NCBI GenBank assembly: GCA_008638375.1 | Contig: CM018052.1 | Coordinates: forward strand, 5,164,517 to 5,228,516 | DNA: 64,000 bases | Direction of reading: 5' to 3' | DNA from: Nyssa sinensis | Lineage: Eukaryota > Streptophyta > Magnoliopsida > Cornales > Nyssaceae | In this document: positions 23,726 through 34,955 of the stretch, in pieces | How positions within the stretch are numbered: the first letter of the stretch is position 1 | Layout of the letters: the number at the start of each line of letters is the position of its first letter | The notes under the pieces: model-generated | The model's database searches: none | What the model saw: only the letters and a program-made list of their open reading frames with translations | Told to the model about the DNA's origin: nothing | Program-made: the position numbers and the translations under genes

Positions 23726-24880
23726 TCAGCACTTTTTTTTCTATGATAGCCAAAAGATATATACATAATGTGGAACTAGGTAGGGAAGAGTTCTGAAAAG
23801 TTGAGGTGTAATCACCCCATTGCACCAACCTCCTGTCCAATTAGATTTCATGCACCAAATCCCCTATGATGTATATTCAAATCATGAGTGTATTTAAGAA
23901 GAAACAAACTTGCATGTGTGAGTTGTTCTGCATTCAAAACAGTGTGTGTGTGCGTATGTGTGTGTTTCGGCTAGAAAAAGAAAGTGTGACGGAGAGAGAG
24001 AACTAAAGAGAGGGAAGAAGAAGAAGAAGAAAGAAAACCTACCTTACATGGGCTCTTGGAACTTGAAGAGGACCCACCAACCAACTAGAATCGAACCAAA
24101 ATGGGAGAAAGAAAAGAAGAGAGGGAAGAAACTGCTACAGAAATAGAACCCGTGGCTTTCAAATATATAATGACAAGAGGTAAGTAATCAAACCCCTCAG
24201 TATTGTTCGATTTCCTTTAAGGCTTTGTACATGTTTGGCACTTTAGTTGTGTGAGTTAAAGCCAAAATAGTAAGCCAAAGCAAATCTACCATTAATGAGA
24301 AGCTTTGTACTAGGTCTCCATCAACTTGAATAAAACAAGTATTGATGGATGGGGACTTAAACTAGAGACTGTGAAGGTCACCAAACCACAATCATTAAGT
24401 TAAACGGACCACATATTAAAGAATAAAAACCAGTTACAAGTCACGGGTTTGATTTGGAACACCCCAAATTGAACCCCAACCTCGATTTTATGAACAAAAA
24501 TTGAAACCCAATAACAAGAGCGTCACGACAGGGCAAACCTCGTTGGTTTTGGTGCAAGGATGAGTGTGTACAAACCAATATTCAAAAAATGCCATGGGAG
24601 ACCAATAGAGCTATTGAGCTCATTTCAACCCTCAAAACCAACACCAAACCCAACATTGATGTTCCAAAAACACATTAGGATGAAAAATAGGAAGAATCGA
24701 TGCTTGAAAACCCACGAAATAGGCTTGGAACATTTCTAAGGTTTCGGATGAATAATAACATCTCCACGTGAAAGACGATGAATAGTGCCAGTTTAGGTCC
24801 GGACGAATACGAGTCGGGTTTGACCGTTTAAAACATATATCAATTTAAAATGAAACGTTGTCATTTTGTTTAACGAAGGT

Positions 24881-24899
24881 TGACGTCATCATGACATCA
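24881..24899. promoter_or_regulatory. twin TGACG-type sites in E0 5' LTR
   Basis: TGACGTCA (24881-24888) and TGACATCA (24892-24899) have centres 11 bp apart, the same layout as in S1 but with one mutated half. The 3' LTR copy near 60541 has decayed further (TGACATCATCGTAACATCA). Confidence 0.5.
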
Positions 24900-26299
24900 G
24901 CCTGATGTAGTGAACTGAATTGAACCGGTTGACTCTTGACTTTTGAACCGATTCACTTGGAATCTGAATCGGACTGGACGTTTTTTTAAACCTTTTTTCT
25001 AAAATTATAAATTGAACCCCTCGAGTTTTTTGAACTTGCGAAATGCGCCCTAAACTTTTTGTTAATTACGAAATGGCCCAAAAAATTAATTAAAAATTAA
25101 TTTTTAAATCCTTTTTAAATAGAAAAAATTACCACAATGCCTTTAAGTCAAAAATAGGCCAATTAAAAGGCAATAAGAGTCTAACCCAATATTTTTGGGC
25201 ATTCTGGACTCAACGGCAGAGTCTGATTTACGAAATCAGATTCTGAAAAATACGAACGAACAAATGGAATAATTCTAATTGTGTCCTAAATTATTAATTA
25301 AGCTATCACTTGAACCTCGATGACATTGAAAATACCTACCTTAGCATTTTTGGACATTCCAGACCCAACAGTGGGGTCCATTTTACGAAACAAAGTCCCA
25401 AAAATATAGACACGTGAAATATAAAATTATCATTACGCCCTTAGTGATACAAAAGCTAGATAAGTGTTAAAAAGAGTGTATTCTGACTATCTTTGACATT
25501 CTAGACTCAACAATAGAGTCCATTTTTAGCAAACGAAGCACCAAAAAATATAACATGTGAAAGTGTAAAATTATGAAAATGCCCCTAGACATAACATAAG
25601 CTATAGATATGCAAAGTAAGATCCAGAGAAACCTAAACTGATTTTCTTCAACACTCTAAACCTAACAGTGGTGTCCATTTGGGAAAAATAAGACCCAGTA
25701 ACAAATTAAAAAATAATGAATACGTCCCTAAGACTTACTAAAGCTACCATAAGAGTATAAAAAGTAAAGAAAACCCTATACCAACATATATAGGAGCTTC
25801 TGAGTCTAAAAATGAACTTTATTTGAGATAATAGAGTACCTAAAACACAGGTTATGAATAGTAAAATTACCAAACTACACTTGAGGCTTAAGTAATAAAT
25901 CAAATGAACTCAGAAACTAAAAAGGGTACTGCCTTATAATTAAAAGACCACCTGGACTCAAAATGAAGTCCCCTTAGAAAAATGACGAATCGAATGATAT
26001 AAGATATAAAAGGAAAAATGAGTGAAATGTACCCTAAAGGCTAACGCAAAACACACGATGAACTAAAAAGTATTAGGACCCTAATTAAAGACCATAAAGG
26101 AATCCTAAATTGTAAAACTAAGTCTAGAGAAGACTAAGAATACTAAGTAAGCAAAGGATTAAACTAATATGCATACTGATATAGTATCAATATATCTTGA
26201 ACCATGGTTTAGGATCACCAGCAAGGAATAAGGATAAGACAAGTGTCGAGGCATATCAAGTAAACGAATAAAGGAATAACTGTGGACACTGGACCACGA

Positions 26300-26978
26300 G
26301 TGAGTAACCCTGAACCCTGAAATGGAGGATTTTCAATAGATTAAAGTTCATTTACTGTCTTCTTATATTTGCATACTATGCTTTACTGTTTTATGAAAAT
26401 GTTTTATTATCATGGTAAAGTTTGAATGGCATGTTATATAAGTAGCATTCTTAAACGTTTTAAAAAATAGATAGTTATGAATGTTTTGAAAAACATGTTT
26501 TTAGTATTACTTATCGTATAGACCCTACCAAGGGATAAGAGCTAATAAACCATTTATCAATTTAAATAGCGAGGACTTTGCCTGAAGTTAGAAATTACAT
26601 AGATGGTCACCAAGGTGACAATGAGGTCCCTTAGGGGACATACGCTATAAAGATATTTTGGCATGTGATACATACTTATTTATTTCTCTTCCATTGTTAT
26701 GGAATGCGTGATGAAATGATACTTCGTAAAACTAAACTGGCAAAAACCCTTATGTAACAGTTATAACATGTCTTTATTATTTTATGAAAAAAATACCACT
26801 AGATTCCAAGTAAAGATTTCCTTAACTATTATCCATGAATATTTTAAGAAAGCCATGAATGTTTTATAAAAGCTACAAAAGATTTATAAATGCATTTCTA
26901 GAAGCCCATAACCGAGGACTGGAGTTAGTCACAAGCTTTTCAATAAGCTCACAGGGTTTTATCCTGTAGTTTTTCAAG
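26300..26978 (+). promoter_or_regulatory. putative LTR-leader intron in E0 5' LTR
   Basis: The donor CCACGA/GTGAGTAAC at 26300 stands in the GGACACT context that also precedes the E2 donor. The acceptor-equivalent site reads TAGTTTTTCAAG/GAG at 26978, so the usual CAG/G has become CAAG/G. The span is about 679 bp. Confidence 0.4.
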
Positions 26979-27389
26979 GAGGACCAGGAAGTTACATAAG
27001 CAGATGCAAGTTAGCTAGGATGAATATAAAGACTCTAGCTAAAGGAAAGTTAGTATCCCAACCGTGGAGGTATCAACCTGAAGTAATTGACACCATAGTG
27101 ATATGATAGTTTAGAGAAGAACAGAACATATATAATGTTATAATTATTGTAATAGTTAGATATTTATATGTATTGAAATGATGAGCTCATGTATTAAACT
27201 CTGATGTAAATTTTAGTTATGCTCTGCCAAGTATGATTGCATTCAAGAAAATTTTTATAGACACAGATTTGTATTGCACAATTCGTACAACTGAATGCAA
27301 TCTATTTTAACATGTTAAGAGGCCTTCGGGTAGACACTTCATCAATACGGTACAAAATGGTTAGTGTATTGGCGAGGTGCCTATCTGGC

Positions 27390-27489
27390 NNNNNNNNNNN
27401 NNNNNNNNNNNNNNNNNNNNNNNNNNNNNNNNNNNNNNNNNNNNNNNNNNNNNNNNNNNNNNNNNNNNNNNNNNNNNNNNNNNNNNNNN
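27390..27489. other. assembly gap, 100 N
   Basis: Exactly 100 unresolved bases, the usual placeholder for a gap of unknown size, inside the E0 5' LTR about 45 bp before its end. The true distance across it is unknown. Confidence 0.99.
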
Positions 27490-27534
27490 CAGTCATTATC
27501 CTTAATTTGCATAGGATGGGTTCTGGGATGTGAC

Positions 27535-27609
27535 TGAGGAGGTATTAGAGCACTGGGTTATTTTTCTAGAACCAAGTGATACCAACAAAGTTACTATCCA
27601 AGCAAAGGT
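27535..27609 (+). mobile_element. start of E0 internal region with primer site
   Basis: AGGTATTAGAGC (about 27540-27551) matches the TGGTATCAGAGC primer site at 10 of 12 bases, right after the LTR end. The last five bases, AAGGT (27605-27609), are the target duplicated by E1. Confidence 0.65.
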
Positions 27610-27993
27610 TGTAACACCCCGACCTAATTAATTAATAATTAGTTCACTAATTATTAACTAGAAACAAGATAACAAATAATTAAGGAAATTAATCAAAAAT
27701 TTCCTCGACAGTCACAATATACCAATAAAATAATTCAATACGTCAAGAAGAGAAGGCTTAATTTAGTCATCATAGCCTGATTATAACACTACAAGAATTC
27801 GAATTGACAAGTTACAGAATACACAAGGAAATAATAACCAACACAAGGCATTCGACAACGAAGCTAACCAAAATAAGAAGTGACCAGAAGAAACTGCTTC
27901 GCACAAAAAAAAAAAGTTAAAATATGTATTTCCAATTGCCAAACAAGGCTTTAAGGAAAAAACATGAACAAAAACACCAAGATGCAACGGATG

Positions 27994-28062
27994 GGTTTTG
28001 AACCCTTGACCAAAGCTAGTGAAACATTTAAGTCCCAAAAAGATACCATTGGACTACCAACC
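27994..28062 (-). other. tRNA-like module 1 in E1 5' LTR
   Basis: The minus strand has an A-box-like TAGTCCAATGG (9 of 11) and a B box GGTTCAAAACC. It is repeated in the 3' LTR at 50059-50125. It corresponds in place to the modules near the LTR start in S2, S3 and the dimer. Confidence 0.45.
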
Positions 28063-28441
28063 AATTTTATGTTATATGTTACACATAAATATATATATAT
28101 ATATATACATAAAAAGGATACTCTAGAACAAATAATTAAGATAAAATAATTATTAAAACATTATATATATATATATGTATGTTTATATGAATATATGTGT
28201 GTGTATATATATGTATATATATATATACACACAGTATGATTGTCTGCTGGGTGGCTGCAAGAAGCAAACCAACCTGACCATGCATAGATGCAATTATACA
28301 TGTACTAGGTGCATGATGGTTGCTGCAGATGATCAGCTGACCTAACCATAGTGCACTTATGCATGAGCTGCTAAATGCAGCATGGTGGTTGAAACAGTAA
28401 GGCTAAAACAGTGAGGCAGGCAGAGCAATGAGTGAATCCAT

Positions 28442-28590
28442 GTTTATATATGCATATATCTACACACACGCGCATAGGCCATTCAACCACACCACACTAC
28501 ACAGAGATAGAAAGAGAAATCTTGTGTGAGCTGAGAATGAGTGATTGAGAGAAAGAGTGAGAGATAAAGAGAAAGAGAGAAACACAAGTG
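28442..28590 (+). promoter_or_regulatory. candidate promoter and GA-rich leader of E1
   Basis: TTTATATATGCATATAT (28442-28458) is followed within about 100 bp by a GA-rich stretch (28540-28585). The 3' LTR repeats both (50501-50650). The arrangement of TATA then GA-rich leader matches E2 and S4. The start site is not determined. Confidence 0.35.
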
Positions 28591-29701
28591 TGTGTGTGTG
28601 TGTGTTTATATACAAGTGTGCGTGTAAGCTTGTGTGTGAGTGTGTATACACTAGAAGTGCAAAGAAAGGGAGGGCTGGGGATTGCTTGAGCAGAACTGAG
28701 CCCACATTGAGGATCTCAACTGAGCCTAGGTGAAGGGGAGATACACGACCAGAGGTATAAGGCTTCAAGCTATTCTTTTAAAATTTTCCTCTTTTAGAAT
28801 TTTGGTACTGTTCTAGTTTTTATTAAGGCCTTATAACTGTATGCATGAGCTTAGTTGGTAGCAAGGAGTTATTAGGATTAACTTTAGAGGGTCAGAGGGG
28901 TTGAAAAGCCCTAAAACCGACATGGCTGCCATTGTTGGACCTCGAAATTTCAGGTCTGAAATGACCATCATAAAATATGTTTTTGACATTCAAAACCTAA
29001 ACTAGACCACAACAGCATTAAAACATAACCTAGCCGTGACCTAGAAACACTAGAGAAACCCTATAAAATTTGAAATGCAGGTCCCGGGTTTAGAACCCGA
29101 CCTCTAAAATAGACCCTTATTTCCTATTTTTAGAATGAGAATCAAAACTCCATGTCACTAGGGTCATAACAAACCAAACCACGCCTAAAATGGTGATGAA
29201 ATGCAGATTTATGAGCTAGTTGCAGGTCTAAGCTAACAAACCCACCACTGCCCCTAGAGCTCAACCCGAGCTCTCAAATGGATGTCAACCCATTAACCAG
29301 ACATTCAGAAACCCTCACCACCCAAAAATAGAGAAGGAGACAACCCTCAAATGCACAAAATCGAAAAACATGAAAACTAAAAAATTAGGGCAACAGTCGA
29401 GGCTTGGGGGAAGAAAAAGACCCTGCTAAGCAACTCGTGAGTTGACTCGATCGAGCTTAACCAAGATAAACAGCCACCACGTCGACTCAGACACGTGTTG
29501 AACTGTGGGCGAGACACCGCATTATTGGAACGGCATCGTTTGGGGTTGTTCTAATGTATACTTAGGTTGTTTAGCTACACGGATAGGATCTGATTTAATC
29601 ACCCCAGTCATAATAGGAATACCCTATCCTCGTTTGACCCCTTTGTCCACTGTTTGGGTCTGAAATCCTTTGAAAAATAAAAGAGGTGCCACAACTCCCC
29701 T

Positions 29702-29763
29702 GGTTTGAACCCTCGACCTCTAATAGCCTAAGCCTTAAACCAAGCCCAAAGACCACTGAGCTA
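29702..29763 (-). other. tRNA-like module 2 in E1 5' LTR
   Basis: The minus-strand A box TAGCTCAGTGG (29763-29753) is a perfect consensus match and the B box is GGTTCAAACCAGG (around 29711-29699), about 41 bp apart. The 3' LTR copy is at 51775-51836. Confidence 0.6.
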
Positions 29764-29860
29764 CAATCGTTACTGCTAACCCTTTTTACCCAAAAATTAT
29801 ATATATTATATAATTATGTAATAAAATCAAAAAAAAAAAAAGGGGAGCCGCAGCTCCCCT

Positions 29861-29913
29861 GGAATCAAACCATAACCTATTTGGTGGGGGGTTGACACTT
29901 AACCACTGTGCCA
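29861..29913 (-). other. tRNA-like module 3 in E1 5' LTR
   Basis: The minus-strand A box TGGCACAGTGG (29913-29903) is a perfect consensus match and the B box GGTTTGATTCC (29871-29861) is close. Modules 2 and 3 both carry the flanking word CAGCTCCCCTGG, which suggests duplication of one unit. The 3' LTR copy (about 51930-51985) is partly eroded. Confidence 0.55.
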
Positions 29914-30454
29914 CCCAATTCCCGCCTGTCAAAAATCCAACTGAATATATATACATATATATATATATATTATATTGATATAATTAATTTAAATTATTTA
30001 AAATAGGCAAATGTCCCGATGTCCAAATTAATTAAACAAATAGTGTATTTTACATATGTCAGACATTCTGGACCCAATGGTGAGGTCCATTTAGTCAACC
30101 AGGGTTTCAAAAAATTAAGTCACCTGAAACATGAAATTATCATTTTGCCCTTAGGGGTACCCGAAGCCAAATAAAAAGCTGCGAAGGCCTAAATTTATTT
30201 TCTTGGATGTTCTGGACTCAACAGTGGAGTCTATTTAACCAAATAAAATACTCTGAAGGCCGATGTAATAAATTTGGCGACCTTAAGAGTATAGTTAAAT
30301 AATGCCGAGGGAGTTAAAATAAATCACGAGCATTAACATTGACCTAACTAAATTGAGATGAGTTAATAACAATTTAATTTATGATTTATAGGAACTTCCA
30401 AGGGGAAGGAGAAGGAGATTTAAATTAATAGAATTGTTGAAAGCTATTTTTGAG

Positions 30455-31389
30455 GTAAGTAATTCTGATGCTTTAATATGGGTTATTCCCAACCAGTCAC
30501 ACTTATTTTCATATGCTGCCAAATTTGTACTACCAAATGTACTTGATCTAAAGCCAATCGACTTGTGGTTATCGGTTATGCCTGTTCTTTGAATTTGACT
30601 TGCTTACTTACATCATTATGAATTTGATCACTGATACTTGAGCATCATTGTACTATCATGAATACCATATCCTGATCTTTTGATATATCCTATTAATAGA
30701 AATCTTGCTATTCGACACACTTCATGACTCGTTGATTGTGATATCAATTGTTTTGTATGGTTGTACATCCCGTGTGGAATTTTATTGATCATAATATTTG
30801 GTATGTACCCGAGGTTGTGCTCAGCCACAATGGCCCATCTATTCACAGATTACGTGTGGGAAAGACCCTTTGGGGTCTTATATGTCCTTTGAGACCTGGG
30901 AGAAAAGAGCTCTAACGCTTTTCAAAGAGCCCGAGGAAAAGAGGCGGATCTGAGTATGCGTTTTAGTAGGGTATGCCGGGCCCCGGGTGATTTACGCATT
31001 TCTGGGCTATTAGAACTCGATAATGATTTATTCTTATATTCGTTGAATGATCATGTTTTATGCCCTATGAATGATCATATTATTGCAAGCATGATATATT
31101 TTGATTGGCTAATGTTTTATTCACGACAGCTATTCATCATGATAGGCTAGATCCTATTTGATTGACTTTGTCGTTGCCTTCTTGTATCATATTATGGGAT
31201 ATGCGTCTTTTGGACCCTCGGGTCATTATTGTTGTACCTCAGTGACTGGCTATATTTATACATGATATCTTTTCTTGGCAATATGTTATCTTTTTCCTCA
31301 TTATCCTTGTGAACTAACCCTGACCCATGTTAAAGCTAGGAAAGTACTTATTAGGCTTTGTTAGCTCACCCCTTCCTTATATTTTTCAG
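30455..31389 (+). promoter_or_regulatory. putative LTR-leader intron in E1 5' LTR
   Basis: The donor TTGAG/GTAAGTAATT matches the U1 consensus very well. The acceptor TTATATTTTTCAG/GAC at 31388-31389 follows GTTAGCTCACCCCTTC. The length is 935 bp. Both sites persist in the 3' LTR (55596-56538). The acceptor lies about 360 bp before the LTR end. Confidence 0.55.
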
Positions 31390-31750
31390 GACAACAGGAA
31401 GTTAGGGAACCTTTAGGCCTTCTAGAGGTTTTGACACCTGCTAGCTACTAGTAGCTTTTTGTGACTTTTTGTATTAAGTTAAAAATTAGAAGGTCTTAAT
31501 ATCTCCCATGTCACCATGGTCCTGTTAGTTTGTGTTTTTGGAGGATCTATACTTATAAACACTTATGTTCTTTTGGCATGTATTAAATGATAACCTGACT
31601 ATGCTACCAGTTTTAACTAATGTCTATAAAATGTTTTGTTAAAACTTTACTTAGTATTTCAGATTCTTTTGACGAGGAACGGCCCACGGGCCGTAGACTC
31701 GGTCACAAACCACTAATCTGCATAGGGTGGGTTTTGGGTCGTGATAGAGT

Positions 31751-31762
31751 TGGCATCAGAGC
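31751..31762 (+). other. primer-binding site of E1
   Basis: TGGCATCAGAGC matches the initiator-Met site TGGTATCAGAGC at 11 of 12 bases, 4 bp after the LTR end. Confidence 0.8.
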
Positions 31763-32052
31763 ATATGGTTCTAGTGGTTAATGGGAGCTTAAGACCAAAG
31801 TATTAAAACTGGCTAAAGTTTAAGGGTCATGAGTCTAGAGATCAATCAATTACTTAAGCCTTGTGAACTGTCCTTTTTGCAGTACACAGTGCACACCCGT
31901 AATATGGCTATAGAGGCAGAGTATGACTAGAATGTTAAAACCTGTGGAGTCTAAAAGTCAAGTAATAAGTAAGACCATTATAGTGATTAAGTGTTTACTT
32001 GACTGAGAAATATTATTCTTTTGCAATAGGTAATCCGCAACCGAGTGCTATT

Positions 32053-32886
32053 ATGGATCGTTTGGACAGAATAGAGTGTCTACTAAAGCGGGTTGTAGAA
32101 GTCCTGCCCAAAGGACGTGAGACTAAACCGGTGTGGCAAGACCATACTAGTAATCGAGAAGCCCGACAGAACGATGAAAGGAACCGATTATACCAGTACA
32201 CACAGTTCCAAGACTTGAAGCCCCCGATATTAGACAGTTTGGGTAGTCCTACAGCAGCGGAACAATGGTTGCTAAAAATGAATCGTATATTCCGGGTTCT
32301 TATCTGTAGTGAAGAATAGAAGGTGGCCTATGCCACACACATGTTCAAAGGGATAGCGAGCGGATGATGGCTATTAGAAGTAGCCCGTGAACCCAATGTG
32401 AGTTGGCCAAGATTTACAAAACTATTCAATGAAAAGTATCTTCTCCAAGAAATTCGAGATCAGAAGATAGCTGAATACCTAACATTTCAACAGGGAAGAA
32501 TGACTGTCAATGCATATGAGGCCAAGTTCACAGAGTTGGCCAGTTTCATCCCTAATTTCCTCAACACCGAGAGTATCAAGACCCACAAATTCGAAGGAGG
32601 TTTGAGATGGGCCATACAAGACTAGATTAGGCCCCAGAAATTAGCCACGTACCATAAGGTGGTGGTGACAACGAGAGTAATAGAATGGACTAAAGGGGAA
32701 TTTGCTAAGAAGTGAAGGCATCAGAGACGAGGAAGAAACCGGGGTAGCGGACAAGGATCCTCATCTTCCAAACTAAATGTGGGAATATGCAAAATGGGGA
32801 CAGAGCCTAGCCAAAGAAGGGCCAAATCCCGCAATGGGAACACAGCTAAATGCCCCACTTGTCAGAATTATCACAAGGGACAGTGC
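32053..32886 (+). pseudogene. gag: gag of E1, part 1, with four stops, cut by E2
   Basis: A single frame runs from the ATG at 32053, and is open upstream to about 31999, to 32886. It is interrupted only by TAG 32317, TGA 32365, TAG 32623 and TGA 32713. The N-terminal helix reads DRLDRIECLLKRVVEVLP. It is followed by PTAAEQWLLKMNRIFRVL, typical of gypsy gag. The core at about 32400-32620 has the Retrotrans_gag pattern: W..F...F.EKY, R..K..EYLTFQQGRMTV, YEAKFTELASF, F..GL. A basic region then leads to a first zinc knuckle CPTCQNYHKGQC at the E2 junction. The product would be the capsid/nucleocapsid protein that packages element RNA. There is no frameshift, and all four stops fit transitions from CAG or TGG codons. 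No protease or polymerase follows. The family assignment is firm; function is lost. Confidence 0.88.
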
Positions 32887-33128
32887 TGTAATACCCTGAC
32901 CCAATTTGTAACCGGTCGCGCCATGTAAACCGAATTGAAGCCTATTGATTTTATAATGAATATATAGACAAATGCTAGGGCAAACAAATAGCGAAAAAAA
33001 AATAAATAAAAAATAAATTTTAAAAAGGGAATAAAACAAAAATTAAAATAAAATAAAAGATAAAATAAAACTATAATAAAAAAATAATAATAATTAGAAA
33101 GAAAAAAAGGGGAAGTTGAAGGTGTCGA

Positions 33129-33273
33129 CAATATATATATAGGTATAAATATATATATATATATATATATAGATATGTGAAGGTGTGTAAATGTGTGTCA
33201 GTTACAATATGTAACTGAATGTGAACATAAAAGAAAAGAAGAAAACGGGTGGGAGTTATGCATAGAAAATGAA

Positions 33274-33320
<47 letters not shown>
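33129..33320 (+). promoter_or_regulatory. TATA box and (GA)n leader of E2
   Basis: TATAAATA at 33144-33151 lies in an AT-repeat (33129-33178). A run of about 22 GA dinucleotides (33277-33320) follows about 130 bp downstream. In the 3' LTR the AT run is at 39820-39868 and the AG run, shorter, at 39979-40008, so the GA length differs between the two LTRs. Confidence 0.5.
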
Positions 33321-33324
<4 letters not shown>

Positions 33325-34343
33325 AAAAGACATAAAGAAAGGAGGGGCAGTTTTTTTTTAAAATGGGGAGTGTGAACAGGCAGGCATTAGACTTGAAGAA
33401 AGAAAAAAAAAAAAAAAGGAAGGGAAAGGCAGAGCAGTACGCGTAAGAAGCAAAGGAAAAAAAAAAAAAAAGATGTTCGATTCAGTTCATCTACAATTTC
33501 ATGTGAGAAACAGTCTTCTAAAGGTGATGTTTGTTGAGGATGGCTTAATTGTTAGATTTGTATAGTGAGGTAAATGTTAAATAGCAATTGCTAAATGCTG
33601 GTTTTCAATTTTTGTTATCTCATGCCTTTGCTTATGTAGAGAGGGAATTTCTATTTCTCAATTGCAAGCTGTGGATAATAGTTGGCTAGTTCTTGCAAAT
33701 TGTGTGTCTATCAAATGCATTGATGTGTTTAGGACTGAGGATTAAAACTGAGTTTTTTTTTTTAAATAGACTAGAAGGTTACGTAGTGAACTAGATAACA
33801 TATTGAGAATGAAACTTTGTTTAAATCATGGGGAATTCATCCTCTTGGGTGCAAGAAATTTTTAGAATTAAAATTAGATCAAAACTGTAGAAGAAAAGGG
33901 TAGAAAATGGGGGAGAAAAAGGGCTGGCCGAAAAACGCACAGCACAACCGGAGCTACAGTTTTCCTTGTTTTGGGAGAGATTCGGCACTCCGATCGAAAA
34001 ACCGAGGGTAGATTTGAGTTGCCCATGACCTGTAGGTATGAACCCACTGAAAAACGCAAGAGAATCCATTGACGGAGAAGACCATCGGCCATAGCGTGGG
34101 GGGCGCTGCTGCGGCTGAGTTTTTGTTATTTATTTTGGGCCAAACCAAGTCGGGTCCAACCCGACCCACCCATTCAGATGGCTGCCCAACACTCTTACTT
34201 TATGGGTAAAATTTTAAATTTGAGTTTGGAGGGTGTTTGGTTGAAAATGAGAAGCTATCCAATGATTGGCTTATATAATGTACAGGAAATGAAAAACAAT
34301 GGAAAAAAAAGTACAGGAAATGGAAAAATTTGGTATGGGCAGT

Positions 34344-34397
34344 GAATTAAACCTGTGACCAAGGGGGAAAGGGTGAGAATCTTAGCCCACTGTGCCA
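34344..34397 (-). other. tRNA-like module in E2 5' LTR
   Basis: The minus-strand A box TGGCACAGTGG (34397-34387) is a perfect match and is followed by GCTAAG as in tRNA D arms. The B-box-like GGTTTAATTC lies at 34353-34344. The copy in the 3' LTR is at 41158-41211. It is antisense to the LTR, as in the other families. Confidence 0.55.
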
Positions 34398-34955
34398 CCA
34401 AGGCATATGTGATCTGTTTGGGCTCAAAAATTATATATATTAGCTACACTTAATTAATTGAATAAATTAGTTTTAATTAGTTAATTTCAAATTATATTCT
34501 GACGTGTAAATTAGTCAAATGAATAATGAAAACTTACTATTTTGAACCTTCTGGATTTAATGGTGAGGTCCGTTTCACGAGACGGAGTCCTGAAAAATAA
34601 AATACCCTTAGAACGCCAAAATAACCAAAATGCCCCTAAGTCGAAGGTGAGTCAAATGGACTCCGATTGAGTTGAGTAAATAGTGAATTTTTATTATTTC
34701 AAACCTACTAAACTCAGCGGTGAAGTCCAAATTGTAAAAACAGAACCCAAAAAGTAGAGACACGTAAATGACCATTTTACCCTTGGGTAAATTAAGTTCA
34801 AATCGAAAACCGTAAGAGCATAAAATAGTAAAGGAGATATTTAGAGTAGCGAGGTATAAATTTGATAAATGACATGAAAGTTGAAATGTGTTTATTGATG
34901 TATAGGCAAGTCAAAAGGAAAGGAGAAAGTCACGGGATACTAGGACACTAATAAG

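Larger units (their letters stand above)
23343..27534 (+). mobile_element. 5' LTR of E0
   Basis: It ends GCATAGGATGGGTTCTGGGATGTGAC at 27534, just before a primer-site-like sequence. The part 24030-25700 matches 59696-61360, which makes the two an LTR pair. The LTR start is not clear at the junction with the S4-family fragment. It contains a tRNA-like module, a TATTTAAG TATA candidate near 23890, GA-rich leader (about 23990-24030), TGACG twin sites (24881), several ~140-bp degenerate units (25200-25900), splice-like sites and a 100-N gap. Confidence 0.75.
27610..31746 (+). mobile_element. 5' LTR of E1
   Basis: It ends GGGTTTTGGGTCGTGATA at 31746 (consensus TGACA). In order it shows three antisense tRNA-like modules (27994, 29702, 29861), AT microsatellites (28088-28235), a TATA candidate with GA-rich leader (28442-28590), ACACGTGT with GTCGACTC (29476-29500), degenerate ~140-bp units (30060-30250) and a donor/acceptor pair (30455-31389). 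The frames at 28460-28768 and similar are low-complexity repeats, not genes. Confidence 0.9.

Noticed and set aside
24178..24190. donor-like GAGGTAAGTAATC in the E0 5' LTR
   Set aside because: It is a good donor by sequence, but it lies 2.8 kb from the acceptor and upstream of the degenerate modules, unlike the other LTRs. The GTGAGTAAC at 26300 fits the shared layout better.
28460..28768. 102-codon minus-strand frame rich in H, T, L and S
   Set aside because: It comes from the TG and GA microsatellites in the E1 LTR leader and is not maintained in the 3' LTR copy.
29861..29913. genuine tRNA genes
   Set aside because: The A and B boxes are good, but no acceptor stem, anticodon stem or complete cloverleaf could be folded by eye, and the copies sit in repeated LTRs. 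I list them as tRNA-like modules only.
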